A DNA stretch of 64,000 bases, from the NCBI RefSeq assembly GCF_010389155.1, contig NC_057769.1:12462735-12526734 (forward strand). Reading direction: 5' to 3'. Below the pieces are notes generated by a model that saw nothing but the letters and a program-made list of their open reading frames with translations, did not search any database and was not told where the DNA came from. The translations under genes were made by a program, and so were the position numbers. Positions 24,194-36,300 of this stretch are shown piece by piece (the first letter of the stretch is position 1; each line of letters begins with the position of its first letter). The stretch comes from Erigeron canadensis (Eukaryota; Streptophyta; Magnoliopsida; Asterales; Asteraceae).

Positions 24194-24194
<1 letters not shown>

Positions 24195-24276
<82 letters not shown>
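24195..24276. repeat. (ATT)n microsatellite
   Basis: About 27 uninterrupted ATT units. The poly-leucine reading frame across it (24157-24381) is an artefact of the TTA repeat. Confidence 0.97.
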
Positions 24277-24278
<2 letters not shown>

Positions 24279-24397
24279 CTATTGGTTAATAGATGAGTTG
24301 GCTAAATTGGTCTTGAGTTTTCTGTTTTTTCGAACAAGATTGAATTTTTTTCTTTTAGCAATTAAGCATCTCGATACTTAAACTTGTATCTCTAATA

Positions 24398-24886
24398 TGC
24401 TATGATGTACCGAAACTCCAAACAGGTAGGCGTACCCGTTTTCGAAACTCCATGGAAATGTTTCCGCATATGAAACACGTATGAAACGTCTCCTTGAATT
24501 TTCTATAGATACCGAAACATTTCTTTGAAGTTTCCATACTGTTTTTAACTAATATCAAGATTTTAATGGACTTTTTCTATTTTCCAAACCCAAACAGCCT
24601 ATATTATATACAATTTGATTAAAATTAAATTTCTTCTATTCCAAAACAATTATTAAACACTAAACAGTCAATGAGTACTCACTAATCAAACATATATTAT
24701 ACAGTTATACATATACAATTATACATAATCTCTCAATTCTCAAGTCTCTCTCTATAAAAAAATCGATTATATTTCTATATTTTTGTATTGGCGTACCCGT
24801 ATCCTGAAATTTTAGTTTTGTCGTTTTCCGTTCCCATATCGTTCCCGTACCCCTTTGATGTACCTGTTTCGGTGCTACATAGATAA
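24398..24886. repeat. inverted-repeat element dense in CGTACCCG/GAAAC motifs
   Basis: The ends are inverted copies: CTATGATGTACCGAAAC on the left and the complement of CTATGTAGCACCGAAAC on the right. GTACCCG, GTTTCC and CCGTT motifs are repeated near both ends and the centre is AT-rich. Same design as the element at 11824-12247. Non-coding. Confidence 0.6.
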
Positions 24887-25244
24887 TATGTACTTGTAAT
24901 AATAAAAATATATAAAAAAAACCTTTAATCAGAGAAGCTGAAACTTTAAATAAAATTTAAATTATAATTATAATCATTAGATTAAAATGATAATGACATA
25001 ATTTTTTTAAGGCAAAGGATATTTTTCCCAATTAAATGTCTCCTAAACCACTATGTATATTTATAAATAGATCGCATCATAATAAAAGATAATTATGCAT
25101 TTATATTTGAGTAGCTTTTTAATAAAAGTAAAAATATTTATCCATGTCATCATGAGAGTTTTCAAAATTGTAATATACATTATTAAAATTGTGATATTCT
25201 TTATTACGATAAATATAAAATTTTCATTCAACATAAACATAAAT

Positions 25245-25680
25245 GTACGTCGTATTACAACACAATATTGTTTATTTTGCCCATAGGCTCGTGACTTTGT
25301 TTGTGATTGCTCAAACAAAATTCCGAGGAAGGTCATCCATATTGCATTGATGTCATCCAAGCACGCTTAACTGTGAAGTTCTCTTCTCATTCACAATCAA
25401 TGTGCCTAAAACATGTTCTTTTATATAAAGCCAATGATATTACACATATCCAGGATCTCCATGCATGTAAGCAATGTGTGCTTTCACACCACTCAACACA
25501 ACTCAACGTTTTCATTGTATTATGCAAAGGCGCCACACTCCCCAACAATCCAAGGGCAGTTCTGATACCACTTATAACACTCCGTTTTTTCACATTACAA
25601 TATTGTCTGCTTTGCACATTGGCTCTAACGTGCAAAATGGACAATACCGTGTTATGTTAAGACGGAAGTGCTATAATAAA
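25245..25680 (-). mobile_element. small LTR-element remnant with primer-binding-site motif
   Basis: TTACAACACAATATTGTTTATTTTGC (about 25254) and TTACAATATTGTCTGCTTTGC (about 25595) are diverged direct repeats about 345 bp apart. Just inside the right copy the complement reads TGGTATCAGAAC (25561-25572), the tRNA-Met type primer-binding site. This fits a TRIM or an internally deleted LTR element read on the minus strand. The ends and target duplication could not be fixed. Reading frames here are short and not protein-like. Confidence 0.35.
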
Positions 25681-27285
25681 ACTCAAAATGTAGATTTGGG
25701 TGTGAAATTTTTTTTTATCTTTTATATAAAGATAAAAAACACTGTCAAAGTCGTATTCCAATAAGGATAAATATTCTTTAAAGTTGTATAAAAATCTTCT
25801 AATAAATTTAGAAGAATCTAAACTTTTAGATTAAAATCAAAGGTTAAGATTTATAACTACTAATATACCTATAATACACTTAACAAAACTCATTTTACAT
25901 TAATGACCCCACTACCGTCTCCACTATCGTCTATTGGCTTTGCTTTAATGGATTTTATTTGACTGGAATGAACGTTTTACAATTTTTTTACTTTGCAAGA
26001 TTAGTTTTGTCGGTGGAGGGGAGGAAGAAGTTCAACCGACTCCGTTATCGTCCATTACCGTCGACACCATCTATCGCTGGTATCGCCACTAACGTCAATC
26101 TCATCGCGCAGACATACGTCTAATAATAGTTATACCAGATTAGAGAAATATTTTTTTAGGATACACGAAGTATATAAAAAACTCATTGGATGCAAAAACA
26201 AAATCGAAAACAACAAGATGCACAACAAAATCTGAAAAAAAAAATAATAAATGTATATTTATTTTTGAAAATCATGTGTGAAATGCATGCGTTACTACTA
26301 ATTTTATTTCTTTCTTTTGTTGATAAGACGAAGATTGTGTTAATTTGTTTGTACTAGGAAACCTTTTTGTACACAAGTATTAGGGACGAAAAGCTTATGG
26401 TCCATATATAACATTTCTTAAAAATTCATGTGATTCTTGTTTTATGGCATTTATGTTTATTTGGCTTTTATGAAAATTATATAATGTATTTGTAGTATAT
26501 TTTACGAAACGTGTGAGAATTGTTTTTACAATTCTAATGTAATTTAGAGCATCGGCTGTTATTGTCGGATTGCCGGACAAAACCAGACCATATACATGAG
26601 TATCGTTTCATCAATTTTATCATATTATCATCGTCAGACAATACTGGAATATATTATTTTTGTATTAAGTTTTTACTTTTAAAAATTACACAAATAATTT
26701 TCCAGACTACTTTTTATTGATGTAAAGCATAAATAGGCATTACCATAAATATACATTATGTCACTAAATAAACAGACTTTTATCTAATTAATTAAGAACA
26801 ATACTTCAAATGAAATTAAATACCTACCGACGCATATAACAAAAAATAACTAGTGAAATATAAAGTGTCGTTACAAAGTTCGTTCTTTTAGTTGCATTAC
26901 GAAGGGATATTCAATCATTTTGGATGAAGTTTGATGAGATCTATCAAATGTGTAGATTTAGAAGTTTTTTGGCCATTCTAAAATATATAACTTTGCTCAA
27001 TCAACGAATACGGCATGAGTTCTTATACGTACGAAGGATACATCCGCATTGGATTAACCAAATTTTCAGTACAGACCATGGGCATTTGGTATTCTCCTCT
27101 TCGTTATTTATTTTTCATGAGAAATTGTCGTAATTCGATTCTAAAAATGAACAGTACTCTTATTCTATATCATCCCGTTAGAAATCATTTTTGGATATAT
27201 ATATAATATAATTTGATTAAATCTTATGACCTCACATCACCAAACCGGCCGGTAAACGTAAACATCCCGTTAGCTCTTCTTTCTA
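25681..27285. other. AT-rich intergenic region
   Basis: No coding exon, RNA gene or complete element identified. A GC-richer patch at 26010-26110 (CCGTCGACACC and similar) resembles the 3' part of the small Helitron-like repeats but lacks their tip. Confidence 0.4.
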
Positions 27286-27289
27286 TTTC

Positions 27290-27745
27290 TATCTCTACTA
27301 TCTATATTATCTCTATCTCTACTACATTATAAAACATTTGTTCTTTCAACTTTAAGTAAAAAAAAACCCCAAAATACCCCTATCACTTATTCATAATACT
27401 CCTAGAAGATTTCTCAACCACTCATTTTTTTCTCTCTCCTCAAAGCTTAATCACTTATTTTTCTCACTCATCTATAAATCATTTTAAACTCTAATTTATT
27501 CAAAATCTTTTATCTCAAGTACCATACATCGATAAATTATAAAAATTATATAGGCGTTTTTAAAATTTCATCCTTTTTCACTATAGATGTCATTTGATAT
27601 ACTTTCGACGAATTTTTAAATCTGAGAGCGAAACCCGGACATATAAGGCATTTGGCTATCACACTCTGTGACCTATCACCTTCTATGACCTATCACCCCC
27701 ACCATCTAACCGCTGTAACGCGCGAGTACTTTGTCTCGTATTACT
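27290..27745 (+). repeat. dispersed repeat family A, copy 1
   Basis: Opens with CTCTACTACATTATAAAACA and carries the shared core AACCATACATCGATAAATTAT-like segment, TGTCATTTGATATACTTTC and GGCATTTGGCTATCACACTC, then closes at GCTGTAACGCGCGAGTAC. Copies 2-4 lie at 38730-39140, 55865-56240 and (interrupted, minus) 55558-57280. The 3' GC-rich tip resembles that of the family B Helitron-like repeats. Non-coding. Confidence 0.65.
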
Positions 27746-28015
27746 ATATAAAAATCATACCCTCATGTTGAAAGTTTATAAAAAATGGGACATGTTAATT
27801 GACCAAACTACCCTTAATGAATTAAATCACCACAAACCCTTAATATTAAATTACACCATTAGTCCTTTATATTATAAAATATATCTATAACCCCTTTTAA
27901 ATCAAACAACTTTACATCAATTATCTACACAATTTGAAGAGACCGCTATCATCACCATCCGTCGTCGCCATCACACTGATGTCATCGCTGCCGCATTGCG
28001 CGAGTACCATGCTCA
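27746..28015 (+). repeat. Helitron-like repeat (family B)
   Basis: Directly abuts the family A copy. Begins ACTATATAAAAATCATACCC, contains ATGTTGAAAGTTTATAAAAA and the AATTGACCAAACTACCCTTA segment, and ends CCGCATTGCGCGAGTACC. Clear relative of the copies at 2461 and 36951. Confidence 0.6.
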
Positions 28016-28022
28016 TAAATGT

Positions 28023-28024
<2 letters not shown>

Positions 28025-28061
<37 letters not shown>
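28025..28061. repeat. (TA)n microsatellite
   Basis: About 18 TA units followed by ACACACG. Confidence 0.95.
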
Positions 28062-28066
<5 letters not shown>

Positions 28067-28228
28067 GTAGTATTGGTTGGATACTTGTAATTATGTAGGG
28101 AATGTTGGAGGGTAAAATTGTTAAGTTTGGAAGCTAAAGGACTAACGATACAAGACTCTAAAAATAAATAACTAAAGGGCTAAAACTGTAAATGAAGCTA
28201 GGAGGGGTGCATTTTATTTATAGTATAT

Positions 28229-28790
28229 TATAAAAAGAATAGCTTTATGTTGACAATTACATGAGGAAATGTCTAAACTATTTTTATTGTAAAAATCACA
28301 TTATCAATCCTTTATTTTTAAAATAGAGTTAATTTCACAAATCGTCTTTGTGGTTTTACCAAAAAATCACGTTTCATCCTTTAAACTTCAAAATGACATT
28401 GGTAGTCTTTTATACGCGGATAATAGTCACGTTTAGTCCTTTAATTTAACGGATGATTGTCACATTTCGTCCTTTAATCTAACAGGTTATGTTCATGTTT
28501 CGTCCTTTATACGGTCGACTAAAGGACGAAACGTGACCATTATCCGTGTATAAAGGACTATCAGTGTCATTTCGAAGTTTAAAGGATGAAACGTGATTTT
28601 TTGGTAAAACCATAAGGACGATATTTGAAATTAACTCTTTAAAATATCTCTATTAACTTTTTACAATTACTTTTACATCAATTATCTACCCTATTCAACG
28701 TTGCATCCACCACCAACGATCGTCCCCTACTACAACACCGTCGCCGCCACAAACACCGCTGCATTGCGCGAGTATCGTGCTATTTAATAT
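28229..28790 (+). repeat. Helitron-like repeat (family B), interrupted by a foldback element
   Basis: 5' part begins AGTATATTATAAAAAGAATA at 28224 and includes TTTATGTTGACAATTACATG; the 3' part after 28646 includes ACAATTACTTTTACATCAAT and ends CTGCATTGCGCGAGTATCG. A separate foldback element at 28326-28637 splits it. Confidence 0.55.
28326..28637. mobile_element. foldback MITE with 9-bp target duplication
   Basis: A 312-bp near-perfect palindrome. The left arm begins GAGTTAATTTCACAAATCG and includes TTTTACCAAAAAATCACGTT; the right arm is its complement and ends GAAATTAACTC at 28637. The loop lies at about 28456-28508. The direct repeat TTTAAAATA flanks it perfectly (28317-28325 and 28638-28646). 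The 9-bp target duplication and the long arms point to a Mutator-type MITE. Confidence 0.85.
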
Positions 28791-28799
28791 TTTTGAGAA

Positions 28800-29160
28800 T
28801 TTGAGCTTTCAGGGCTTAATATTTTAAGGTTGTGGATAATGGTAAAAAGATAAAAAATAAAATTAGTTGGGCTTTTCATTTGAGGGTGGTCTCTTGTGCA
28901 CCCTGACTACATGCTCCATCCTCAACCGAGTAGAAGATAGAAAGTCGTGTTTTTTATTTCTTTTTCAATTTTTTCATTTGGTATTTTTAATTTTATGATA
29001 GTTTTAATTATTTTATCTCTTTCTTTAAACTATTAGTTTGCAACTATATTTTTGTAGCTATGTTTTGCAAAATATACCATACAAATTATATTTTTTTTTT
29101 CACACTAATATTTTTTTAATTTTATGTATATTGATGTGACATGAACAAATTGAGGTTAAT
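28800..29160. other. intergenic, nothing recognised
   Basis: AT-rich sequence without a supported feature. Confidence 0.45.
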
Positions 29161-29164
29161 ATGT

Positions 29165-29625
29165 TGAGTTGGACGGAAAATGAGCTCATTGTTTTTCTTC
29201 AGTACATTCAACCATGTTACCGAACTGATCAATGTGCCTCATAGCTTTGAGCCTTTGATGTTGATATTTGTCACCGATAGTTACTAGATGGTCAATAATT
29301 GTATCGATATTTCAAATAATATTGTACAACACTTTAATCTCTTAGTAGTTCTTAAAATTTTGATAACATCCTTTTAAGATTGTTAGCATCAAAAGCATTA
29401 TTAAATAATAAAAAGCGTCGACGGCCATTTTTATGACTATAATCGTCAATAATAGTTGTAAGGTTGTTTTGTACGTAACTTATAATAACAAATCTCACCA
29501 ATAATAATGAAGGAAACAAACGAATCCGACTCGCATTGAAACAACTTGGAATCTTGTCAGCCGATATACATGAATAATGTTAAAGTAAAACTCTCATATA
29601 TGGACTGGTTAATTTTTTTTCTTTT
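29165..29625 (-). pseudogene. copia integrase-region remnant
   Basis: The complement of about 29400-29460 reads DDYSHKNGRRRF, resembling the copia integrase segment IDDYSR. The complement of 29150-29300 gives TIGDKYQHQRLKAMRHIDQF. A further piece at about 29530-29590 matches the sequence style of 15955-15985 in the large copia element. All frames are broken and no LTRs were found nearby. Confidence 0.4.
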
Positions 29626-29899
29626 TAATATCTCTAAACAACAAAAGTTTGATTTGGACGTTCAACGCTAGTTTTTGAATATATATGACATTATTATGAT
29701 CATTTTATATGAGAAGTGGGACTAATGATTATTAGCATAGCTTATTCCATTGTTGATTACTTTGTTAATTATTACCATTTATTCTAAAAAGTTTTTTTAC
29801 ATTAAAGTATTAACGTATTTATAGGTATTCATCAATATTCTCACATAGTAGAAGCCAAAGCCTAGTTCAATTCTTTGAGAAAAAAGACTATTCACGACA

Positions 29900-32385
29900 A
29901 TGGTTCATGACTCAAGTGATCTTGAAATTCCAATGAAGCTTCAGGTATTAAGTGATAAACACTTTTTGGTTCTTTATACATATATAGTAAGGGGTCCTGG
30001 ACATTTACGGTAAATGATTTACCCTTTTTAAAAGAGAGGTGAATCAGGTGATATCTGTACCACAAAGTTTTATGTATCTACCACTAGTATGCATTACTGA
30101 TTTATACAGTCATTAATAAAAGTTGTACATTGTGGTAGATGAATCAAAAACAGTGGTACGTTCATCACTTCCTTTTTTTAACTAGACAAAAAAAGCGAAG
30201 TTATGTATCTTTGTCAATATGGCAAGCCATTTACAAATGGCACATCTAATATACCAATTCATTTTGAAAATGTGTGTTCATTCTAATATATATGATCATG
30301 ATGATAACTAATATATGTATATATAGGGGAAATGGAGTGCAATGGCTATGTGTTGGCTATTTGGATTGGGTACTTTACTATCTTGGAATATAGTTTCAAC
30401 CATAGGTGACTACTTTTATGAACTATTCCCGGTAAGTAGCATGTTAGTTTTGATCGTATATTAACGTCGTGTCGTCGTCATTAAACTTGATATTTTTACA
30501 TTATCGTGTATGCAGAATTATCATCCTGCAAGGGTACTTACCCTGGTTTATCTGCCATTTTCCCTAGCAACTATTTCGATTTTTTTGTATCACCAATCAA
30601 GAATTGATACTAGGAAGCGTAATATTACAGGATACATTCTTTTCTTTGCGAGTAACTTCAGCCTACTTGTGGTTAGTTAAAACCTATATGATCAAAGATT
30701 TCATATGTAATAATTGGTAAAAAAAAAAATAAAAAAAAAGAGTACTTACGTGTAGTTAAATGTGTAGTTAGATTTAGCAACTTCAGGAAATGGTGGAATA
30801 TGGAAGTATATTGGGATGTGTATCTTGATTGCCATTTCTGGTATTGCTGATGCTCATGTGCAAGGAGGAATGATTGGAGATTTGGCATTAATGTGCCCAG
30901 AATTTATCCAAGTAAATGTCTTCTGGTTACCTTTAAACGTTCTGTTTTACCCGTTATATAATCACTTCTAACCGAGTCTTGTACATGAGTGTGGGTAAAC
31001 TTTAGTCATTTGTTGCTGGTTTGGCGGCTTCAGGAGCTCTTACCTCTATTTTAAGGCTGACTACAAAAGCTGCATTTGAAAACGTTGAAAATGGGCTACG
31101 CACAGGGGCATGTAAATTAACTATATATCTTCCTAAATCGCTATTTATCATGACTAATTTCTTAAATAGCTAGCTTTCATTTCTGATATGATTATGTTTA
31201 CTTTGTATGCAGTGGTATTCCTTGCCATATCTACGCTTTTTGAGTTTTTGTGCATTATACTATACGCGTTTTTCTTCCCAAACTTGCCTATTGTGAAATA
31301 CTATCGTGCAAAAGCAGCTCGAGAAGGCTCAAAAACTGTTTCTTCAGACCTTAGCGCCGTTGGAATTCAAATGGAATTTGATCAACATGTACAACCGAAT
31401 TTGCTTATTTTTTGGGGGTGTTTTGTATTGTGTTACAATGAAATTTTGCATTCTGTAATGATGAGTTTGGATAAACTATTTTCTTACCAATTATCCCAAA
31501 TTGACTATGTCATTATCATATCATTATTTTTTTACAATTCAAATAGTCATAACAGAATCAAGCAATTACTTTGAAAACACATTCCAAAACACCCAAAATT
31601 TCCTAGAATCTTATTCAAAAACATGTTTATGTATTAGCTGATATTAAAAGCTTTTGCCATCTGGACAGGTAGAAAACGACGCTAAACCTTCAAAAAGATT
31701 GAGCATCAAACAGCTTTTCTTAGAAAACTTCGATTACACTATGGATTTGTTTTTGATTTGTGTCGTGACACTGTCAATTTTCCCAGGGTTCTTATACGAA
31801 AACACAGGATCACATCAACTTGGAACATGGTAAGTAAAACCGCTGTCATTTTTATCACCGTGTACACTCTCTTGTAAAATTAGAAGCGGTTTGCTACATT
31901 CAAAAGTCATGTTGTTGTCGTTAAATACTATTTTCAGGTACCCGCTTGTTCTAGTGACAACGTATAATGTATCTAACTTAATATCAAGATACATTCCTTT
32001 AATCCAATATCTAAAGCTGGAATCACGAAAAGGACTTGTGATCTTTGTATTATCTCGATTTTTGCTTATTCCTGCATTCTATTTCACCTCAAAATATGGC
32101 GATCAAGGATGGATGATTGCGCTTGTGTTTATTCTTGGATCAACTACTGGTTATCCCACAGTATGTGTCATGACATTAGCCCCTCGAATATATAAGGTAT
32201 ATAAGCGAAAATATTGGGCATCTCGGCGAAACTATTTCTAGAAATTCAAGTGTAAACTTCTGTTATCGTTGCAGGGTCCAGAGAAAAATGCGTTAGGAAA
32301 TTTACTCGTGCTTTCACTTCAAAGTGGCATACTTATTGGTGTTGCTCTCGACTGGTTGTGGATTATCGGTAATGGAAACTTTTAA
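29900..32385 (+). CDS. ENT3: equilibrative nucleoside transporter
   Basis: Nine exons splice into 420 codons plus stop: 29900-29944, 30327-30431, 30516-30671, 30768-30911, 31006-31111, 31213-31388, 31669-31829, 31938-32196, 32275-32385. Phases agree at every GT-AG junction. ENT proteins (SLC29) carry nucleosides across the plasma membrane; in plants the ENT3-like group works as proton-coupled uptake for salvage. The N-terminal tail is short, then CWLFGLGTLLSWNIVSTIGD is the first membrane segment with the family GxGxLxxWN motif. GIADAHVQGGMIGDLALMC is the conserved mid-protein motif (usually ADAQVQGG), and ALTSILRLTTKAAFEN follows. A hydrophilic loop (AREGSKTVSSDLSAVGI to NDAKPSKRLSIKQL) separates the two halves, and SIFPGFLYEN, RYIPLIQYLK, SRFLLIPAFYF and GVALDWLWIIG mark the C-terminal half. 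Length matches AtENT3. The exon 6 donor (CAT|GTACAA) is the weakest splice site. The gene converges on the ABC1 kinase gene. The member number (ENT3 versus close paralogues) is uncertain. Confidence 0.95.
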
Positions 32386-32521
32386 CACGGTGTTTGTAGA
32401 TCTTGGATGAGCTCCTATAATCATATACTTATTGGTGTTGCTCTCGACTGGTTGTGGATTATCGGTAATGGAAACTTTTAACACGGTGTTTGTAGATCTT
32501 GGATGAGCTTCTGTAATCATT
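32330..32521 (+). repeat. 96-bp tandem duplication over the transporter stop codon
   Basis: Two copies offset by 96 bp: about 32330-32425 and 32426-32521. The first contains the last 17 sense codons and stop of the transporter plus about 40 bp of 3' untranslated sequence; the second repeats all of it downstream of the stop. Only a few differences (for example GCTCCTATAATC versus GCTTCTGTAATC) separate them. Confidence 0.95.
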
Positions 32522-33302
32522 GTTCTGCTTGATGAATCATTTTTTGAGATGACATACAAGTACTCTCTGTTAAGTTTGTGAAAGCTTTCACTTTAGACGA
32601 GTCAATTTGTTCTAGTTAGTTTCTAAGTGCCTAAGAAGAGAGAACCATTTCTATATCTTTATTTTATTTTATTTTTATATGGAATAAACATACATGTTAA
32701 CTGACAAACGTTATACACGGTAAGAATACATTCTGGTGTGTTGTTTCCTCTTACGGAGTTTTAAGCTTTGACAATGTCACGATTTAAAATCGACTTATTA
32801 AGTTATTCAAGATGTTGCCATCGACAAACGTTAGGATGTACACCAAAGATAATACTGTATTACAAAACATTTGATAAGGCATACAACTTTGCTGAAAACA
32901 TTTGAACATTTGTCAAATATTTAAAACACACGCCGGGAGTTTACATATGAAAACATCAAGTTCAGAAATTGTTGGTTCATATCATTACATTTACATGTTT
33001 GTCAAAAGTTCATGAAGATACACTTCTTCATTGCCGTTTACAACATTTATGCCACCCAAATATTGAATTCACTAGTGCCAATGATCCTTTCAGAAAGAAC
33101 GTCATCACATTCTTTATATCTTATACTTTCTCCACAATTGTCCTAAAAAAAGAAGCTAAATACAAACAAAATTTTGCTGTCCGAAAAAAGTGCAATTAAC
33201 GCACATGTATAAGAAATGTAGATGAAAGATCGAACCTATAAAAACGTATTCGTTTACAAAACTTTTTGTTGCTGGTGAGGTGAGCGACAAATGAGCCTGT
33301 AT
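32522..33302. other. convergent intergenic region
   Basis: Contains the 3' untranslated regions of the transporter (plus) and the ABC1 kinase (minus). No other gene supported; the plus frame at 32969-33199 has no protein-like features. Confidence 0.5.
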
Positions 33303-36300
33303 TTATGGGGCCATCAGGCCTTCGATTGTGTAAGTTAGTGACTTTGCCCAGTCTTCTTTGAGTAACAGTGTTTGAAGTGTGTGCATTACATCATAGTCAG
33401 GATCAAGCTTCCGTTGCCAACCCTGCAAAATTAAGACAAACTCACAAAAGTAAGAGCAAGGTTTAGGTTTACAAATTTTATAGCATCCAGCAAGAGCATA
33501 TGGATGAGTTGTAACTCTATTGCATCCTAAGAGGTGATATCAACTTGATTACCTATACATGGGTGGGCTACTCGTTTCTTTGATGTGTCAAATTAGTTGA
33601 GCTAAAGAACTTGACTAAAACGAAAACTGATCAAGCAGGCAGGTCAAATGAACTAAATGAGTTATGCAGGGTTAATATACAACCACTAAGGCCCACTAAG
33701 TCACTAACAAGGTTAACACCCAACTGAAGCTGATTCTATTTTATCGCAATGGGTGACTACGAGAAGAGACTACATATATGCCACATTTTTATTTCTTTAT
33801 AATAGGACTCTCATTAGCTTAATTGGAGATATTGATGGTGATCATATAAATTCGTGGAATAGAAGTGTGTAAGCCAACTATTCAAACTTCAGAGCCGAGT
33901 AGTCTAGCACCTTATTGTTGCCGAACAAATGCATTATAAAGTAAGTGCAAAAGAACTAATCAAATACAACCCAACAATAGCTTTATAAAATTTAGGTAAG
34001 AGGGTACCAACATAATGAGAGCAACTGTATAAACTGATCTATCTCAGCTACTTATGAGCAAAGAACAAATTGTGCTATTTTGAAGCTCCTTAAAAAGAAA
34101 CATGCATTGGATATGATGTATAATTAACGTATGACATTGTAAGGTCCACTCTACAAGAGCAAGTTACAAAGCAGCACACGCTACTGGAGTCCAACTTTAT
34201 TTACACATATCAAACATCCTGGGAAATAAACAGCTTAATAATTGGGTCCGCATTATTTCAATATTTGAAACACTCCTTGTGGAAAGATGATTTTAGAGCG
34301 GACGTTCAAAAAAGACCGCCCATGAAAGAAGACGCAAGTCTTTAGTTACATATGGCAATACCAACCGAATTTAGATAGATCGATTCATGATCTGTTTTCT
34401 TTTTAATGGTCAATAAAATGATACTAGGTTATAATGAAAAGGTCGCCCCAATTATATACTAAAGCATAGAAATGGCTTGTTTTGACCTTTATCAAACAAT
34501 TTCTGTCTCTACCCAGACATAACCCACCCGACCAGCACATTTGTGACCTCTAACTTGAATCTCTACCACATGAAAAACTGAAAACACACATTGACATACC
34601 ACTCAACCCAAAGTTCACATACCCTCCACGATCATATCAGTTAAGCTTTTCATTGGGAAACTGCAAAAGAAAAGAACTACAAGAAATGTTACCTCAAGAA
34701 CCAACGTTGTGACCATTACAGTTGTCACATTTCCATCCACATTAACTCTATGGCGCCTGACTTTCTCTAGCACGTCATGCATGCAATCAGCAGGATGAAC
34801 AACATCTCCCTCTGGGCTACCCCAAAAATCAAAAGACTCCGTAACTTCCTGTAGTGCCCAAAGATGCGCAAAAATAAATTAGATACACCTTATAAAAAGA
34901 TAATGTAAACATACTTCATGCTTTTAACTATGTATAAAGAACTTTAAAAACTGGACATAGCGATTAGGGTCAGCATGGCCCATTTTGACCCGTACTCAAG
35001 GATCCCCTAGTTTGACCTAGCCCATCTAATCCAACTCTATTATTAAGAATCATTATGAACGAATTGTGAACAAATGCATAGAAAACTAAAGCTACCTTGA
35101 TAAAAGCCTGAGGATTGGGACAATTTTGTTGTTTTGATAGCCTTAGTGTGCACTCTGCTGCAGTGCGTCCGTCTCTACGGGCAACAGCTTTAAAGAATTC
35201 CAACAAATTCACTCTATCACTCTTGGAAAGTTCTGCAGTCATGCCTACATCAAGGAATATGACATGCGGCTTCGACTTGAAGATCCCTTTACGAGATGAT
35301 TTGCTCCGGACAAGAATATTTCCAGGATGCATATCGGCATGAATAAAGTTGTCAACCTGAAGAAATGGGGGGAAACATTCTCCATGAGAAACACAAGGTT
35401 ACTCATGCATTAAGGTTTGTACAATATATGCATGTCTGAATTTATTCCTTATTTGTGCATTAAGATGATATGCGGAACAAGCAGATCTTTTTGTTCTTCT
35501 GCCCCTTACAAATTATAGGTTAAGGTACAACTATAAATGAGTTTGGTTTACATACAACCTCAAGGAAGCCCATCCAATTGCACTCCTATTGGGTAAAGTT
35601 GGTAACTTCAAAAACATGATTCGCTGTACAAAAGGCATTTAACTTGGCTAAAACGGGTGCTCTGGACCCCAAAGAAAAGAAACAAAGTCAAGTACGATAT
35701 TTTTTTACAGTTACATTTCTGTGATTGGTCGAAAGTGGTCATTCTTACAAGCTACCATTTAGGTATTTTTTGCAAAAGTAAAATATAATATGATAACTGT
35801 TAGTTTGCAATTAAAAAGCATGTTCCATGATTCCAAATGCCAATCATTCATAGATAAGACCAAATCATATACGGATCAAGAAAAAGTGGTCATCACCACA
35901 CAAATCCAAATTTGACATCAAGTTTGCTGATATATTTTAACCTTCGTAATGAAGAACATAATGCATCAATAATTATTGACTTTCTATACGATCATACTTC
36001 ACTATTTGTTGCAGATAAACCATCATTTTGTACAAAATGCAAAAAGAGAATTAGCTGTGCATAATGAGCACTTATTGACAGAATATGCTTACTTCAAAAT
36101 TCCAAAAAAACACAAAAAGTAAGGATAAAAAGAGCCCGTATTCTACAAGGACTCTAAAGTTATCCGAAGTCTTCTCACAACTATGATAATTTCTTGTAGT
36201 TCACATGGTGAAATTTGGAATAAGGACCCAAGAACCAAAGCTTAGAGGGTCACTATTATAAGAATTAACTAATCAAACACCTAACTTAAGCAGTGTAACG

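Noticed and set aside
24157..24381. Reading frame with a run of about 27 leucines
   Set aside because: It is the (ATT)n microsatellite read in one frame; no flanking coding signal.
25307..25764. Frames of 85-117 codons on both strands
   Set aside because: Composition is not protein-like, both strands are open at the same place, and the region looks like an LTR-element remnant.
32314..32559. 81-codon minus frame with an internal repeat
   Set aside because: Antisense to the duplicated end of the transporter gene; the repeat comes from the 96-bp DNA duplication.
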